Origin: Naumovozyma dairenensis CBS 421
Lineage: Eukaryota; Ascomycota; Saccharomycetes; Saccharomycetales; Saccharomycetaceae
Reading direction: 5' to 3'
Length of the DNA stretch: 64,000 nucleotides
NCBI RefSeq assembly: GCF_000227115.2
Contig: NC_016486.1
Coordinates: 558,001-622,000 of the forward strand
The notes beneath the pieces were generated by a model. The model did not search any database, was not told where the DNA came from, and saw only the letters and a list, made by a program, of their open reading frames with translations. How positions within the stretch are numbered: the stretch's first letter is position 1; every line of letters starts with the position of its first letter. The position numbers were made by a program, and so were the translations under genes. Below are positions 49,874-59,646 of the stretch, piece after piece.

Positions 49874-50641
49874 ATCGAATCAGAATGTAGTAAACAATGA
49901 ACAGAAAATATAGGTTTTTCTTTTTATCTTATCAAAGACGGCAAATATACTATATTGTTAGCTCCACTAAGCAGCACTATTACTTATCAGATTCTGCTTG
50001 TTGTTGTCCTTGTTGAAATGGAAGGCAATTATTTTTCTGCCAGTTCTGCTACAGATGTAAGCAACAATTGGATATAGACTAATTAGTAAAAATATCGTTC
50101 TGACTTGTAGAGGACGAGGTGTTTACAAGAAAGATGCTGGATGACGGGGATATGGAGCTATGTGAATTGAGTTCAGTTGTTCCTGGATTTCTACCGTAAA
50201 TTTGTGTGATTGTTGAAGTTTCCTCTGAGATGTTAAAGTTGGAATGGCAGTTCCCAGTTCCCAATGAAGAAGATGGCGTTTCCCAATCAAAATCCGCAAG
50301 GAGAGGGAAAAAATGGGACAATCGGGGCAACTTTCACCTCAGAGAGGGTAAATCAGGGTAAATCAGGGTAAATCTCGCCGATGATTTCCTCCAAAAATTT
50401 GAACAAGGGCTTTACCATCCAGCCCTCCACACCTGCTTCTCAGCCCTAAATCTTGGAATCAAAAATAGCCGCCTAGCCGTTTCTCTCATTAGAGTAGAAG
50501 AACGGTGGGGATACAATGCATTCACCAATATTTCAAAGGATTATTAGATTACATACAATGCTTATGCAAATAAATACAAGTATATGTCATGTTAGATGTT
50601 GGTCTCTAATTACAATAGAACAGGAGAATGACAATGCTCGC
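49874..50641. other. Intergenic region GAL11 promoter / FUN30 3' flank
   Basis: This 768-bp region contains three tandem AGGGTAAATC units (50345-50374) and a TAGCCGCC URS1-like core at 50466-50473, about 595 bp upstream of GAL11. No gene was recognised. Confidence 0.5.
50345..50374. repeat. Three perfect tandem copies of AGGGTAAATC
   Basis: A 10-bp unit is repeated three times without change, about 475-500 bp upstream of GAL11. Each unit has GGGTAA, one base short of the Reb1 core CGGGTAA. One unit is close to one DNA helical turn. Confidence 0.9.
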
Positions 50642-53600
50642 TTATTTAACAGTTTTCTTCTCCTCCTTGAAAATAATATCTTCAAGTATATCACTTACTT
50701 TCGTCTCTAATGCCTCTTCGGCCTTCTTGTCTCCTTCACTCACATGAGAATCCAATGCTAGTTTGTTCTTGGCCAATTGATGTATCTTCTCTTCAATGGA
50801 ATCCTTCGTTATTAACGTCGTTACCGTGACCTCCTTAGTTTGACCCACACGATGCGCTCTATCCGCTGCTTGCCTATCATCATGCGGATTAAAACTTTGA
50901 TCAAATATAAGCACATTGTTAGCACAGACCAAATTGATACCAAACCCACCTGCCTTAGTAGATAAAATAAATACAGGAATAGTATCATCATCATAAAATT
51001 TATCTATCAAAGATTGTCTATCATTAACTTGTGTGGAACCATCAAGTCTTAAAAATTTATACTTTAATGTAGATAATACCATCTCTAAGATATCCAACAC
51101 TTGGGTAAATAATGAAAAAATTAAAACTTTTTCCTTCTTCTCTATAATTATCTCTTTCAACACTTTGCATAGTGCATTCACTTTACCGGATTCCATCCAT
51201 TCATCTTTCTTCAATCGGAAACGGGACAAAGTTCTAGGGAATGACCCACATAGCTTATGTAATTCAAAATCAGACATAACACTCATATCTTCTTTGATAT
51301 ATTCTCTATTACCATCCTTCCTATAAGCTGGTTCATCTAAGATTGCATCGCTCATCTTCGAAATGATCTTGTCCGTATAAATCTTCCTAAATAATAAAGG
51401 ATGTATCGAAGCCTTCCTTAATGCCATAATGATATTCTTGGAACTAGAATTTTGAATAATAGCTCTTTCCTTTGGATCATCTGGTAATATACCTTCAGAA
51501 ATCATTCTCTTATGCTCCATGACAGTATTAACCTCTTGTTCATATATTTCCCTTTGAGAATTAGTCATATCGCAATATTCAATCTTATTATGCCTCTTGG
51601 GTAAATGCTTCAATACTTGATCTTTACGCCTTCTTAGAATAAATGGTGTCATCATAGTCTTGGCTCTATCAATAGCTTCTTGAACTAGTAATGGATTATG
51701 ACCTTGGTTATCATCAGTGGTCTTGGCACGTTGTTTGAAAACTGTAGCTAATGAGTCCTTCTTCGATATGAACAATTGTGGCATAATAAACTCTAACAAT
51801 GACATTAATTCCTTTAGATTGTTTTGTAATGGTGTACCAGTTAATAATAACCTAAAATTACCTCTGATTTTCATTAACTTGTTAAAACGTTCTGAAAATG
51901 AATTCTTTAACATGTGACCCTCATCATACACAATAACGTTAAATTGACGATTTCTTAAAAATGAAACATCATACTTATTACCTGCAGCTAAATTATATGT
52001 CGTGACAATAACATCATATTTCCCACTATTTCTTTCCAAGATTTCACGTAATTCTGCTCTTTCATTTTGTGACCCATAATACGGTTCAATTTTCAAACTG
52101 GGACAAAATTTTTGAAATTCTCTCAACCAATTCTCTAACGTTGATGAGGGAACCACGACTAAATGTGGACCTGGCTCATTAATTTGTTTCAAATATGCAA
52201 AAAATGAAATTACTTGACATGTTTTCCCAAGACCCATATCATCAGCAAGAATACATGACATTTGATTATGGTAAAGTAAATTTAACCAATTGATACCTGT
52301 TTGTTGGTAATCCTTTAATGTCATTTCTGGATTTAACAATCTTGGTTTCCCTTTGAAATATTTAACTATACCTTTCCTTTGTACATTCACTTTCAATGGG
52401 GCTGGTTCTTGCTTTTGGGATTTTTTCCTGTTGGATTTGACGACAGCATCTTCATCTTCATCATAGTCTTCATCACTATCATCTGCAATATCCTCCTCAT
52501 CCTCCTCAAACTCGCTCTCAGAACCTGAAGCATCGTTTCCAGTACTCTTATTATTGTGAGCTTCTTCTTCTTCTTCTTCCTCTTTCTTTAAAGACGGTAT
52601 AGATATAGGCACTGGGGTTGTAGAATTACTTACTTCAGTTTCATCAAAATCTTCAACTACCCCATCATGAGGATTTTTTTCGTCTTCTTCATCAATAATA
52701 TTCAATTCATTATTATTTGTAATATCATCCATTGTAACCCCCCATTTCGCCATTTGTGAAGAAACTAAATTACCATAAGATGAACATTTCTTGATTAAAG
52801 AATCAATAGCATTATAACCTCTAATATTCAAAGTAATTCTATCCAAAATCCTTTCATTTTCATTAACATTGACATTCTTCCTCCTACCCCTACCCCTACC
52901 TACACCCTTTGTTGAATCTTCTTCTCCTTCTTTTGCTTTCGGTTCCAACTGTCTATTCTTAAAGTCATACAATGATGCAAACGGTCTCAATGAAACAATA
53001 AGCTTAGCCTTCTCAAACGTAGTATCAGCCAAATCTGCCAAGTCTAAAGTATCAGCCTCATTAATAAATTTGAAAACTTGATCATCGATATCCAAAACGG
53101 CAACTTTCTCCTCATACTCTTCATCACTAATTTCCTCCTCCTCCACAGTCAAATCCTCATCTTCTTGTTCACTTTCCTCTTCCTCCTCATCATTATCATT
53201 AGGGAGTATCGTTGGATTTTTCCGTTGCTTTTTCAAAGTAGGTTTATCATCGTTCCATTTCCTTAGAAGGATATCACGTTCATTACCGCGAATCAACCTT
53301 TTCAAAGTCTTTTTCGCGTTATGTTGTGGGATTTTTTTCAATAAGTTTGGATCGAATTGTAAATTTAATGGATCGTTAATCGGGGAAGCGATGTTTGATT
53401 TTTTCGTCTTGTTGATTACTGATGAGTATCGGTCGAAAATGGATGTTTTTTGTTTAGCTAGGGTAATTTTGGATGATGCTTGCGTTGCAGCAGCAGTGTT
53501 GTTGTTATTCAACTGTTGTTTGCGTGTGTTGATTAGCGTTGGTAGACGTGTACGATGGGTAGGTTGTGGTGATTGGGATGGTGACGGAGTGGTTGCTTTC

Positions 53601-54001
53601 TTGGTGGACCATTTTTCTCTTTGATTTAAGATCTTTGTTAGTCGTTCACGAGCTAGGGTTATGTTATATGAGTTTGATTTTAAGACTGCTTGGAGTAAAG
53701 TCTTTGAGAAACCTGGGTATTCTTTGGAGAGACCTTCTAATGCTGAGATTTGATCACCTAATGAAGATACTATTGGGTTTGTTTTCATTGAAGCTGCACC
53801 AGCCATGCTGGTAGTGGTACTGGCGGTATGAGGTTTTGGGTTAAATGTAAATTTATCACGTAATACAGACATTGAGTCTGGTTTTGTTGGTGTGTCAGTT
53901 GCCTTGCCCTTTAATGGAGATGATGAATATTGTAATTGTTCCTTAGAAGGCGATGATGTTTCTGGAACTTGAACCTCGTCATCATCCTGGTACGAGGACA
54001 T
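50642..54001 (-). CDS. FUN30: Snf2-family chromatin remodeler Fun30
   Basis: The 1119-residue product matches S. cerevisiae Fun30 (YAL019W, 1131 residues), an ATP-dependent nucleosome remodeler of the SMARCAD1 group that promotes silencing and long-range resection of DNA breaks. The N-terminus has the conserved QVPETSSPSK start with putative CDK sites and a CUE-like region near residues 85-125 (EGLSKEYPGFSKTLLQAVL). Acidic runs fill residues about 270-530. The ATPase has Walker A DDMGLGKT near residue 590, the DEGH box in NVIVYDEGHMLKN near 690, TGTPLQNN, and motifs V/VI in LSTKAGGFGINLV and RAHRVGQTKEV. All helicase motifs are intact. Confidence 0.97.
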   Translation of the reverse strand: MSSYQDDDEVQVPETSSPSKEQLQYSSSPLKGKATDTPTKPDSMSVLRDKFTFNPKPHTASTTTSMAGAASMKTNPIVSSLGDQISALEGLSKEYPGFSKTLLQAVLKSNSYNITLARERLTKILNQREKWSTKKATTPSPSQSPQPTHRTRLPTLINTRKQQLNNNNTAAATQASSKITLAKQKTSIFDRYSSVINKTKKSNIASPINDPLNLQFDPNLLKKIPQHNAKKTLKRLIRGNERDILLRKWNDDKPTLKKQRKNPTILPNDNDEEEEESEQEDEDLTVEEEEISDEEYEEKVAVLDIDDQVFKFINEADTLDLADLADTTFEKAKLIVSLRPFASLYDFKNRQLEPKAKEGEEDSTKGVGRGRGRRKNVNVNENERILDRITLNIRGYNAIDSLIKKCSSYGNLVSSQMAKWGVTMDDITNNNELNIIDEEDEKNPHDGVVEDFDETEVSNSTTPVPISIPSLKKEEEEEEEAHNNKSTGNDASGSESEFEEDEEDIADDSDEDYDEDEDAVVKSNRKKSQKQEPAPLKVNVQRKGIVKYFKGKPRLLNPEMTLKDYQQTGINWLNLLYHNQMSCILADDMGLGKTCQVISFFAYLKQINEPGPHLVVVPSSTLENWLREFQKFCPSLKIEPYYGSQNERAELREILERNSGKYDVIVTTYNLAAGNKYDVSFLRNRQFNVIVYDEGHMLKNSFSERFNKLMKIRGNFRLLLTGTPLQNNLKELMSLLEFIMPQLFISKKDSLATVFKQRAKTTDDNQGHNPLLVQEAIDRAKTMMTPFILRRRKDQVLKHLPKRHNKIEYCDMTNSQREIYEQEVNTVMEHKRMISEGILPDDPKERAIIQNSSSKNIIMALRKASIHPLLFRKIYTDKIISKMSDAILDEPAYRKDGNREYIKEDMSVMSDFELHKLCGSFPRTLSRFRLKKDEWMESGKVNALCKVLKEIIIEKKEKVLIFSLFTQVLDILEMVLSTLKYKFLRLDGSTQVNDRQSLIDKFYDDDTIPVFILSTKAGGFGINLVCANNVLIFDQSFNPHDDRQAADRAHRVGQTKEVTVTTLITKDSIEEKIHQLAKNKLALDSHVSEGDKKAEEALETKVSDILEDIIFKEEKKTVK

Positions 54002-54664
54002 TATTCTCCGTTGGTGTATATGTATTCCTTTGTTTGAAGGGAGGTTATATGTTGAATTCTGTCCTTTTTAGAACAATTTTCAGATATAAGTAATAGGCAA
54101 ATGTGACAAAGAACTGTAATCCATGTCAAATGTTTAGACCTTGACTATACCAAAATTTTTCACTATATATTATCTTAGTAGATTATAATAAAATTTGGAA
54201 AGATCAATGGAAGGGAAAAGCACCAAACGCGAAACAGCGAAATTGAGACGCGTAACAGAAGCCTCCAGAACAATATCTGTCCAGGTATATCACGTGTAGT
54301 AACAGTTTATCACGTGCACAAAAAGAATCACCATAATTAGAATCACAAGAAGAAAGAACCCAATTTTAAGTAATTACTGAGACAATGAATGAAACACCCT
54401 TTTTACCCATAATATGTATGATCTGGTTTGGGTGAAATTTGGTGTCACTTTGAATAATTTACCTACGACAAAATGCAATAAAGTAGATGAGCTAAGCAGC
54501 TATGGTATATATATAATATGTATGTATAGTTATATATAGAAGACATAAAATCATCGACTCTTTTTCCCAAGAGCATTTGATCTCCGTATGATATCTTGAG
54601 TTTGCTCTTTTTATCGGTATCAAAAAAATAGAAAACCATACCAGAAGACAAGGAAAAAAATACA
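54002..54664. other. Divergent promoter region FUN30/ATS1
   Basis: This 663-bp region has ACGCGT (54247-54252), an MCB core, and a pair of CACGTG boxes described separately. Short minus-strand ORFs near 54463-54680 have no similarity. Confidence 0.5.
54291..54316. promoter_or_regulatory. Pair of CACGTG boxes (Cbf1-type)
   Basis: ATCACGTG occurs twice, with CACGTG at 54291-54296 and 54311-54316, exactly 20 bp apart (about two helical turns). RTCACRTG is the Cbf1 consensus. The pair sits between divergent FUN30 and ATS1 and could serve either gene. Confidence 0.6.
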
Positions 54665-55864
54665 ATGAACACAGTAGCAAAAGTATACTCGTTTGGCTCT
54701 AACGGAAAATATCAACTTAGGCCTCCCAGATAATGAAGAAGATTTATGTACTCCACACCTACATACACCGGTCCAGCTCGTTTGAAGAAGATAGTTTGTG
54801 GTGGGAATCATACCATATTGGTTCGTGATGATGGGGTATGCTTTGGTTGTGGTGATAATGCCAATGGTCAACTTCTTGACCCTTCAACTTATGATGGTGA
54901 TGATGATGACAATATTTTGAAAGGCTGGCATGCGTTGAATGGGGTGGATAATCCATTTGCGGATATTGTTTGTGGATGGGAATTCACTGTGATGGTTGAT
55001 CACCAAAATAATGTTTTCAGTAGAGGTGTGGGACTTAAAGGTGAATTGGGACTTGGTGATGATTTATTACAAAGTAATACTTTCCGAAAAGTTATTGGAT
55101 TAGAAATAGCAAGAAAGGCAGAGGTGAAATTGGCCTCTTCTTTCCAAAATTGTGCTGTCTTGGTCAACGAGAAGGATGTAAATGGTGAGTATACATCCAT
55201 TGTTTATGGATGGGGTAGTAATATAAAATGTCAGTTATTCAAACCTCGAGTAAGCAAGAGTGTTACGAAACCTGTGATAATACATTCCATTAAAACAAGG
55301 GATTACAATAAGACCATTGATTATGTTTGTATGGGGAAAGATTTCATGTTATTTGTTAATAAAGAAGGAAGAATTACAGGTACTAGGGGGTCCATTCCCA
55401 AAACGTTCCACTGGGAAGAGGATTGGATAGATGAAAAGGACTTGATTGTCCGGTGCATGTGGTCGTCTATTCATATTCTACAGAAACGTGCCACTCCTGA
55501 AGGGTATGATAAGATAACATCCTATGGTTACGGTGGATTTGGTCAAATATTTGACATGCAGGGGAAATTAGCACATAATATGAAGGTGAAAGATTTCAAC
55601 ATTGGGAGTGAACATGGTATACTTGTTCTTGATGATGATAATAAAGTGGCTTGTTGGGGATGGGGAGAGCATGGTAATTGTGGTCCTCCCATAGCCGCTG
55701 AAGGCACCACAAGTACAAGTGCAAGGACAAGTACTACCCGTGGAGAGCCCGCGAGTATGATCAACGACGCTTGGCCGCTGAACACTGTCATGCCGGGGTT
55801 TCCTACTGGTTGTGAGGTACGGGTGTTTGGCGGTTGTGCCAACACATGGGTACTCGTGCAGTGA
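54665..55864 (+). CDS. ATS1: RCC1-like repeat protein Ats1, with two frame changes near the 5' end
   Basis: The product matches S. cerevisiae Ats1 (YAL020C, 333 residues), an RCC1-like beta-propeller protein linked to Kti11 and elongator-dependent tRNA wobble-uridine modification. The longest open frame starts at ATG 54746 and gives 372 residues, with KKIVCGGNHTILV, YGWGSNIKCQL, VCMGKDFML and WGWGEHGNCG. The family N-terminus is upstream: ATG 54665 starts MNTVAKVYSFGSNGKYQL (yeast MSCVYAFGSNGQRQL), which meets a TAA at 54731 in its own frame. The +1 frame after CTT AGG C (54716-54722) continues GLPDNEEDLCTP, like yeast GLGHDEDMDTP, and a second shift of -1 (54755-54782) is needed to enter the main frame. 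An intron does not explain this. Confidence 0.88.
54716..54722 (+). promoter_or_regulatory. Ty1-type +1 frameshift heptamer CTT AGG C in ATS1
   Basis: Codon 18 from ATG 54665 is CTT, followed by AGG and C. This is the exact heptamer that directs +1 frameshifting in Ty1 and ABP140, where the peptidyl-tRNA slips from CUU to UUA while the rare AGG codon is empty. Here the slip would continue with GGC CTC, giving Gln-Leu-Gly-Leu, the same four residues as in S. cerevisiae Ats1. The site falls exactly where homology changes frame. Confidence 0.6.
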
Positions 55865-56486
55865 CGACGGGTATGTTTGTGTTCGTGACTCAGATCATAT
55901 TATATAGTGTTATACACTATAGTATACCATAGTAAAATGTATTATATAACTTAATATATGGACAGCTTGTTCAATCACCAAAGTAAATGATAACGTAGAT
56001 ATCGATGTATAGTTTATATGGTAACTAACAATACATGCTGCCAAATGTTTGTAAAACTGTTGCCACTGACCTGAACTGCTTTCCTTGCAAAGTAAAGGAA
56101 GGGACATGAAAGCGGAACACGGTCTTCCCTCTGGACGAAACTCCTGGAAATGAAAATTAAGAACTTACAGAAAAGATAAAACAAAAGAAATCAGGAAAAA
56201 GCAATACACACACGTAAACACTTTTAGATAGACAAGAACACATAGTCCCCTAGAGAATAATAAGAATAACAATAAGAAATCGTACCAGGCATATTTGCTA
56301 TTCTCAGGAAAATCGTATACCCCATTCTACAACGAGATTGTTTTGAAGGCTACCACTCTTTGTATACCTTACTATCAACACTGGATTTTTTCCCGTAAAT
56401 AAGTGACAGTAAAAAGTTGATAAGGTTCTAAAAGGAATAAAGTACAGTCACGCATTTTTCCTATACCATAACCGGAAGAATTAGAT
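55865..56486. other. Intergenic region ATS1 - CCR4
   Basis: This 622-bp region is the ATS1 terminator (TATA-rich at about 55897-55960) and CCR4 promoter. A TGACTCA core lies at 55886-55892, about 595 bp upstream of CCR4, too distant to be convincing. No gene was recognised. Confidence 0.4.
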
Positions 56487-59183
56487 ATGAATGACCCTTC
56501 GTTAATGGGCTATCCAAACCAGGCTCAACAACAACAACAACAGCAGCAGCAACCTGGGGCCCTTTTATCAAATGGCACAACAAACAATTTATCAAATGGA
56601 TCCATTAATCCTTTACATCAACAAATACATATGAATAATCCAATGCCACCACCTGGTATAATGAATCCAAACGATATGAATCATATTTCATCAAACTTCC
56701 CTCAAATGTTAGAACAATTAAACAACGGAATGAATATGAATACCAATAATAGCAACAATAATACGAATGCTCTTACACTAAATCTACACGATAATAGTAG
56801 TAATAACAACAACGCAAACAACCTAGCAAATGCAATTGGCATGAATAGTATGGCAAATAACACAAGTCCTGCGTTGAATTCTATAAACCTTAACTCTTTA
56901 AACAATGCCCCAGGTGGATCAACTTTAAATACCACAAATGCAACAACTACTGCCATAAAAGCGAACGCGAACAATCCTTTATTCCATCCTCATCTAGAAG
57001 ATCCGGCTCTTTTGAATAATCCAATTTGGAAACTTCAACTACAACTGGCAGCAGTTTCTTTACAATCTTTAGGTCAACCTAACGTATATGCAAGACAAAA
57101 TGCAATGAAGAAATATCTAGCAAGTCAAAACCCGACACATCAACAACATCAAGTACAACAACAACAACAACAACAGGGGAAACAACAACAAGGTCTAGGT
57201 TCTCAACCTTCATCTCAACCGCAATCTCAACTTCCACCATCATCATCTCAACAACAACAAATCCCTGAAGCATCCATGTCATTAGTAGATCGTACTAAAC
57301 AATTATTAATGGATATCGCATTAGAAACCTCCAAAGAAAAATCTACAAATAATAAAGGTGCTCCAATACCACCACATAGTGCCAAAGGTGGGCCTCCTAA
57401 TTCTGCTGCAAGTAATAATATAACTGATTCCATCGTATCAAGTGCAACTAATACACCAACTGCAACGTCCAACAATAGTACACTCTCTACACCAACTACA
57501 CCACATATTGAACTAAATAATTTAAGAGATGGAGGAGGAGGTGTAGCTGGTATCAACGTGACACCAACTTCAACCTCAGCATTACTACAACATAAGAAAT
57601 TGTCTCAATATAATATTGATGAAGATGATGAAATTGAAAACAGAATGGTTGCTCCAAAGGATACTAAATATAATGATCAATTATGGCATGCCATTGATTT
57701 CTCCAATTTACAAATCTTCAACATTAACCAAAACCTTTTCAAATATAATTTCTTAACAAGATTATATCTAAATGGGAATGGCCTAACAACATTACCTGAA
57801 GAAATTAAGAATTTAACAAATTTATGTGTTCTTGATTTATCAAATAATAGATTGACTGAATTACCCGTCGGATTAGGTTCATGTTTCAGATTGAAATATT
57901 TATATTTCTTCAATAATTTAATCACCAACCTACCATGGGAATTAGGTAACCTTTACAACTTACAATTTCTAGGTTGCGAAGGTAATCCATTAGACAAACA
58001 ATTATTGAAAATTCTAACTGAAAAATCATTCACAGGTTTAATTTTCTACTTAAGAGACAATAGACCCGAAATTCCCTTGACGCACGATCGAGAATTTATC
58101 GAAATTAACGCAGACGGTGAACCAACAAGGAAATATGATTCATTACAATTAGCTTCTGCAAATATTAATCCTGATTTAGAGAAAAAATCATTCACAATCT
58201 TATCTTATAATACCTTATGTCAACATTATGCAACTCCAAAAATGTACCGTTATACTCCATCATGGGCATTGAGTTGGGATTACAGACGTGAAAAATTGAA
58301 AGAACAAATCTTGTCATATCAATCTGATATCCTATGTTTACAAGAAGTGGAATCCAAGACATTTGAAGAATTTTGGGGTCCTCTATTGGAAAAATATGAT
58401 TATCAAGGTGTTTTCCACATCAAGACCAGAGCCAAGACTATGCAAACGAAAGAATCTAAAAAAGTTGACGGATGTTGTATCTTCTTTAAGAAAAGTAAAT
58501 TTAAATTATTAGCTAAAGAAGCAATGGATTTCAGTGGTACTTGGATGAAACATAAAAAATTCCAAAGAACAGAAGATTATTTGAATCGTGCAATGAACAA
58601 AGATAATGTCGCTCTGTATATGAAATTACAATCAATAACCTCCGGGGAAACCGTTTGGGTTGTTACTACACATTTACATTGGGATCCTAAATTTAATGAC
58701 GTTAAGACTTTCCAAGTTGGTATCTTATTAGATCATATGGAAACTTTATTAAAGGAGGAAAATCCAAAGCAAGATGTTAAAAAGGCCAACGTAGTTATAT
58801 GTGGTGATTTGAATTCTTATTTAGATTCTGCAGTATATGAATTATTCACTACAGGTCGTGTAGTTAATCATCAAGATAATAAGGGAAGAGATTTCGGTTA
58901 TATGACTCAAAAGCATTTCGCTCATAATTTATCATTGAAATCAAGTTATAATTGTATTGGAGAATTACCATTCACAAATTTCACGCCTTCTTTCACCGAT
59001 GTCATTGATTATATATGGTTTTCTACACAATCTCTTCGTGTTAGAGGTCTCCTAGGTGAAGTGGATCCAGATTACGCTGCCAAATTTGTTGGGTTCCCTA
59101 ATGATAAATTCCCTAGTGATCATATTCCATTGCTAGCAAGATTCGAATTTGTTAAAAGTTCTAGTGGTAGCAGGAAAATATAG
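56487..59183 (+). CDS. CCR4: Ccr4-Not complex deadenylase Ccr4
   Basis: The 898-residue product matches S. cerevisiae Ccr4 (YAL021C, 837 residues), the main cytoplasmic poly(A) nuclease. The N-terminal 390 residues are Gln/Asn rich. A leucine-rich repeat region at about residues 398-510 ([33 protein letters not shown]) binds Caf1/Pop2. The exonuclease-endonuclease-phosphatase domain runs from about 565 to the end. Mg-binding Glu is in [14 protein letters not shown] (near 618), the GDLNS motif near 772, and the catalytic Asp-His pair in [13 protein letters not shown] near 876. All catalytic residues expected for an active deadenylase are present. The order FUN30-ATS1-CCR4-FUN26-PMT2 is the same as S. 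cerevisiae chromosome I. Confidence 0.97.
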   Translation: MNDPSLMGYPNQAQQQQQQQQQPGALLSNGTTNNLSNGSINPLHQQIHMNNPMPPPGIMNPNDMNHISSNFPQMLEQLNNGMNMNTNNSNNNTNALTLNLHDNSSNNNNANNLANAIGMNSMANNTSPALNSINLNSLNNAPGGSTLNTTNATTTAIKANANNPLFHPHLEDPALLNNPIWKLQLQLAAVSLQSLGQPNVYARQNAMKKYLASQNPTHQQHQVQQQQQQQGKQQQGLGSQPSSQPQSQLPPSSSQQQQIPEASMSLVDRTKQLLMDIALETSKEKSTNNKGAPIPPHSAKGGPPNSAASNNITDSIVSSATNTPTATSNNSTLSTPTTPHIELNNLRDGGGGVAGINVTPTSTSALLQHKKLSQYNIDEDDEIENRMVAPKDTKYNDQLWHAIDFSNLQIFNINQNLFKYNFLTRLYLNGNGLTTLPEEIKNLTNLCVLDLSNNRLTELPVGLGSCFRLKYLYFFNNLITNLPWELGNLYNLQFLGCEGNPLDKQLLKILTEKSFTGLIFYLRDNRPEIPLTHDREFIEINADGEPTRKYDSLQLASANINPDLEKKSFTILSYNTLCQHYATPKMYRYTPSWALSWDYRREKLKEQILSYQSDILCLQEVESKTFEEFWGPLLEKYDYQGVFHIKTRAKTMQTKESKKVDGCCIFFKKSKFKLLAKEAMDFSGTWMKHKKFQRTEDYLNRAMNKDNVALYMKLQSITSGETVWVVTTHLHWDPKFNDVKTFQVGILLDHMETLLKEENPKQDVKKANVVICGDLNSYLDSAVYELFTTGRVVNHQDNKGRDFGYMTQKHFAHNLSLKSSYNCIGELPFTNFTPSFTDVIDYIWFSTQSLRVRGLLGEVDPDYAAKFVGFPNDKFPSDHIPLLARFEFVKSSSGSRKI

Positions 59184-59646
59184 TCTACTTTTATGAACAT
59201 GTCGAACGTATAGAACAACGTGCAAGTGACAAAACAATGACATCTATCCTTTTATTTCACCCATCTATGTTTTTGTATATTAGTGTTTACCTATTTTCTT
59301 TTCATCAACCCATCATATAAAAATATGTTATATATCTTTATATATCTAATATGTACTTTAAAAAGAAGTACTTTCAAGTATATTTTATGATAACATTCTA
59401 TTTATCACACTATAAATGACCTTTCCCAATGCCAATTGTTTTTTCGCGCTCTTAATAAGTTTTGAGACGTTGACGGTGGTGAGTCTGCTCAACTGCAGCA
59501 GCATAAGCGTTATAGACGTTAATGTTGAAATTTTGAAACTCTAATAGTCTATAATCTGGAGTTGTAAAACATAAATATTTAAATCTAAAAAAATAAGTAA
59601 GACATGAAGCGGTTCACAAAGAAGCAATATCCATCCAAACTATATT
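59184..59646. other. Intergenic region CCR4 - FUN26
   Basis: This 463-bp stretch contains the CCR4 3' end with TATATA elements near 59330-59345 and the FUN26 promoter. No further motif was recognised. Confidence 0.4.

Noticed and set aside
54700..54790. Intron as the explanation for the ATS1 5' frame changes
   Set aside because: There is no GTATGT donor or TACTAAC branch point, the interval is too short, and the sequence to be removed encodes residues conserved in Ats1.
55886..55892. Gcn4 core TGACTCA upstream of CCR4
   Set aside because: It is almost 600 bp from the ATG, just after the ATS1 stop, and CCR4 is not a known Gcn4 target.
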